This document shows positions 61,621-64,000 of a stretch of 64,000 nt of DNA, piece after piece. The notes beneath the pieces were generated by a model. That model ran no database searches. It had not been told where the DNA came from and saw only the letters and a program-made list of their open reading frames with translations. Each line of letters begins with the position of its first letter. Position 1 is the first letter of the stretch. Made by a program: the position numbers and the translations under genes. This DNA comes from Colocasia esculenta. Lineage: Eukaryota; Streptophyta; Magnoliopsida; Alismatales; Araceae. The stretch is taken from positions 82,095,960 to 82,159,959 of the forward strand of contig CM024755.1 in the NCBI GenBank assembly GCA_014218235.1. Reading direction: 5' to 3'.

Positions 61621-64000
61621 TGGTTTAAGTGGTTTTTAGCATAACACCGAGCACACACACAAGAGACAGCTGGAAAGTGGAGGAAATGGCAAGCACACAA
61701 GCACCACGCACTATGTAAGAGATAACAGCAGAAGAGGCTGGCACCAGGAAAAAGTGTAGGCGACATATGACTGTGTCACCAAAAGATCTCGACGACAGTG
61801 AATTCTGCATCTCAGACATGTCCAGGGACCAACCTCTTGTTATCATAAATGGAGCGACGACAATCGGGCCCGCCGACAAGGGCACGAGCTACCCTGGAGA
61901 CCTTAATGGAGATAACATTGCGCTTATTGAATAATGGGCTAAGAAATGAGCCTTGCAAGGATGATCCAAAAAAAGCACGTCCACTGGAGTAGACGTCCGG
62001 GGAGTGTGCCGTTAACAAGGTGTCAGCGGCAATCGATGTTGCCATTTACATGGGATCTGAGACAAGTCAATAAACGGTCAAACAAGCCTTATTGGGTCAT
62101 GAACCACGCAGAGATGGGCCAAATCTCGCGTCTACAAATGCCCCTCCGAGACATCTGGTCTTGCAAGGGAGCAGAGCGGATTGAAAGATTGGTGTCTTGG
62201 TAAACACAGGACGCGGAGATTTGATCGAAGGGCCATCTCCGAGGATAGGAATTCTAGCGAACCAAACGAAAGAGTCAGGCTAGAAACAGATGACGTATCG
62301 TCTGAGAGACAAATAGGGGTAAGAAAAGGGTGATCTACCCGTGTAACTACAACTGCGACCCAATGGCAGGGTCCCTGGCATGGCCGTGTCGGACTTTGAC
62401 TAGTTTCTGGTGTGTCTGAGTCAAAGGAGTTGTAATATGACGGTTGAATCAGGAGGGTCTCATAACCGGAGCTCGTGGGCTCGCTGGCCTAATCAGGACG
62501 CCGGTCCCGAATTTAGGAGGTCATGGAGACAAGGAGTTGGTTGATCTCTCAAAGGATTATCAAAAGATTCTAACTGGAATCACATGCTTGGAAAGCCTGA
62601 AGTCCGGAATTAAGCTCGCGGCTGGCGAAGGCTCAAATGAACTCAACAAGGCTGCTTGACGACTTGTTAAAGTCACGGTGGGACAACTTGAAAAATGGCA
62701 ACAAAGACCCGATGTTAACTTAGATACTCAGGAAGAGGTGCTGACCCGGTAGGCCACCTGAGCTTGGAGGAACAGACAACCTATAGGATCTGGTTAAACT
62801 CAGGATTTCATTTGATTGATCTCAGTTGAAGAACAAACTGGCAAAACTCAATTCTAGCCACCAGGATAACTTTAAAGCACGAGACAGGGGAAAAATCTTT
62901 CTTCTTCAGTTAGTGAAGTTAGCTGAGAAAATGACATGATGCATGCAGGGTTTGCCCTATCTAAATGCAAGTTAGTGAACCAGAGGAAAAAATCTAAAGG
63001 CCAACAAATAACTGAGAGATCACAAACCCGTCATGGTTTTTGGTAAAGGGGAACTCGGGGTTCACGGTCGCCAAGTTATTCGCCTCTGGTGAGGTCCTAA
63101 GTTAGACATACCTGTGTGGTACCCAAGATTGCTTGAGTATCTGTTGATCTTCGGGCAGATGATCAAGTGAAGTGCCCCTTAGGTCGATCCCTTTCTCGAC
63201 CATTTTGTTTTTGGTGATGCACCTTCTCCTCAGCTTCTGGACTCTTCTATATTGATATGACACTTAAGGAAAAAGTGATTAGTGAAGCTCTGACTTCAGC
63301 CCCTTGCCTAAGAATGGTATACCTTTCTTGAAGCAAGGTCAAGGGTCAAGGGACTGAGTTTTATTAAAAAAGTAAAAGGAAAATGAAATTTGTACAAGCA
63401 AAGCAAAATACTAACTTGGAAACAAATATGCACAAATGATGTTAAAGCAAATGATATAGTTTTTTGGATTTTTTTTTTTTTTTTTTTAAGAAAGCAAATG
63501 CATAAGGGAAAACATGAAAACACTTTTTTTTTTTTGGGTCAAAGCCCGACAACCATCGTTATGGCAATGAAAGAGCGCGAGGCTGATGAAGTAAAGGAAA
63601 ATTGGCCTAGCAGAAATATGGAGATTCTTTATGGCAATAACCTTGCCCCTTGTGATCAGATTAACATGAAGTGTGATTTAAAAAATGGAGTTGTCATCCT
63701 CAAAAGAAACTTGTCCTTCAGACACCTCAGAGGTTTGGAATCCTCAAGGGAGAAAGGAAGAAATAAGGGGATAAACTTCTCGAGAGGATCAGCAAAACCG
63801 TTAAGTTGATGAGCTGAGACAGTCTTGACAACATGCCCCTTCAGGTGATTTCAGATTATAAATTTTTTTTGACTTGTTTGCCCCCAGGCTTTTGCAAGGT
63901 GCTAATTGGATGAGAGAACCTGGCCATGTGTGGCTTAACGGGCTCAAGGTGAGGTGTATCGTGGACCCCAGGGTCAGAACCTGGCAACCCCTACTTTTCC
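61621..64000. other. Unassigned sequence at the right end of the window
   Basis: The composition changes at about 61621. Small frames exist (minus 61812-62045; plus 62444-62659; plus 63390-63809) without recognisable domains. T runs lie at 63469-63488 and about 63523-63535. The texture resembles an LTR or untranslated leader of another retroelement, but no PBS, PPT or LTR terminus was found. Confidence 0.35.

Overview
The window comes from the nuclear genome of an angiosperm with a large, repeat-rich genome. It is almost entirely transposable elements nested inside one another. I see no bacterial-type operons, no CRISPR and no tRNA gene. The only rRNA-like sequence is the 5S-derived domain carried in Cassandra LTRs. 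Diagnostic signs are tRNA-iMet primer-binding sites (TGGTATCAGAGC), Ty1/copia and Ty3/gypsy polyproteins, an L1-type LINE, a CACTA (En/Spm) transposon with 3-bp target duplications, and Cassandra elements. The species cannot be named from this sequence.

Layout. (D) A minus-strand copia element spans 1-23496; its left LTR runs off the window. Its 5' LTR was split at 7917 by (E), a gypsy/chromovirus-like tandem array LTR-internal-LTR-internal-LTR (7918-23014, minus) flanked by the 5-bp duplication CTGTC. D itself lies inside (C), a decayed plus-strand gypsy (23497-35702). The 3' LTR of C was split at a CTAGT site by a block of Cassandra units in opposite orientations around a fragment of another LTR (29689-34582). 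C lies inside the gag of (A), a minus-strand gypsy (35703-38682). A abuts a further gypsy LTR and an internally deleted remnant (B, 38683-40210). An LTR-like repeat (H) follows from 40211; a second, partial copy is interrupted by a minus-strand LINE (42329 to about 45590). A plus-strand copia (F) occupies about 46345-50571 and stops abruptly in its integrase. After about 980 bp containing one unassigned ORF, a complete CACTA element lies at 51553-60501 with GAG duplications. The last 3.5 kb (60502-64000) is unassigned.

How the genes work together. Each retroelement has the usual gag, protease, integrase, reverse transcriptase and RNase H set (copia order PR-INT-RT-RH; gypsy order PR-RT-RH-INT). 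Nearly all are broken by stops or frameshifts. The best preserved are the F gag (463 aa), the PR-RT-RH frame of the second E unit (607 aa), the RH-INT frame of C (671 aa) and the CACTA transposase exon (836 codons). In the CACTA element, splice sites appear to join the TNPD-type transposase in frame to an En/Spm Ptta-type C-terminal part, so the two usual proteins may be made as one.

The most unusual signal is a shared architecture in three different LTR families (D, F, H). CG-centred palindromes or half-sites lie about 21-22 bp apart and are grouped in regular 75-, 82- or 106-bp repeats. In D and F the same spaced palindrome appears again inside the coding linker between gag and protease.
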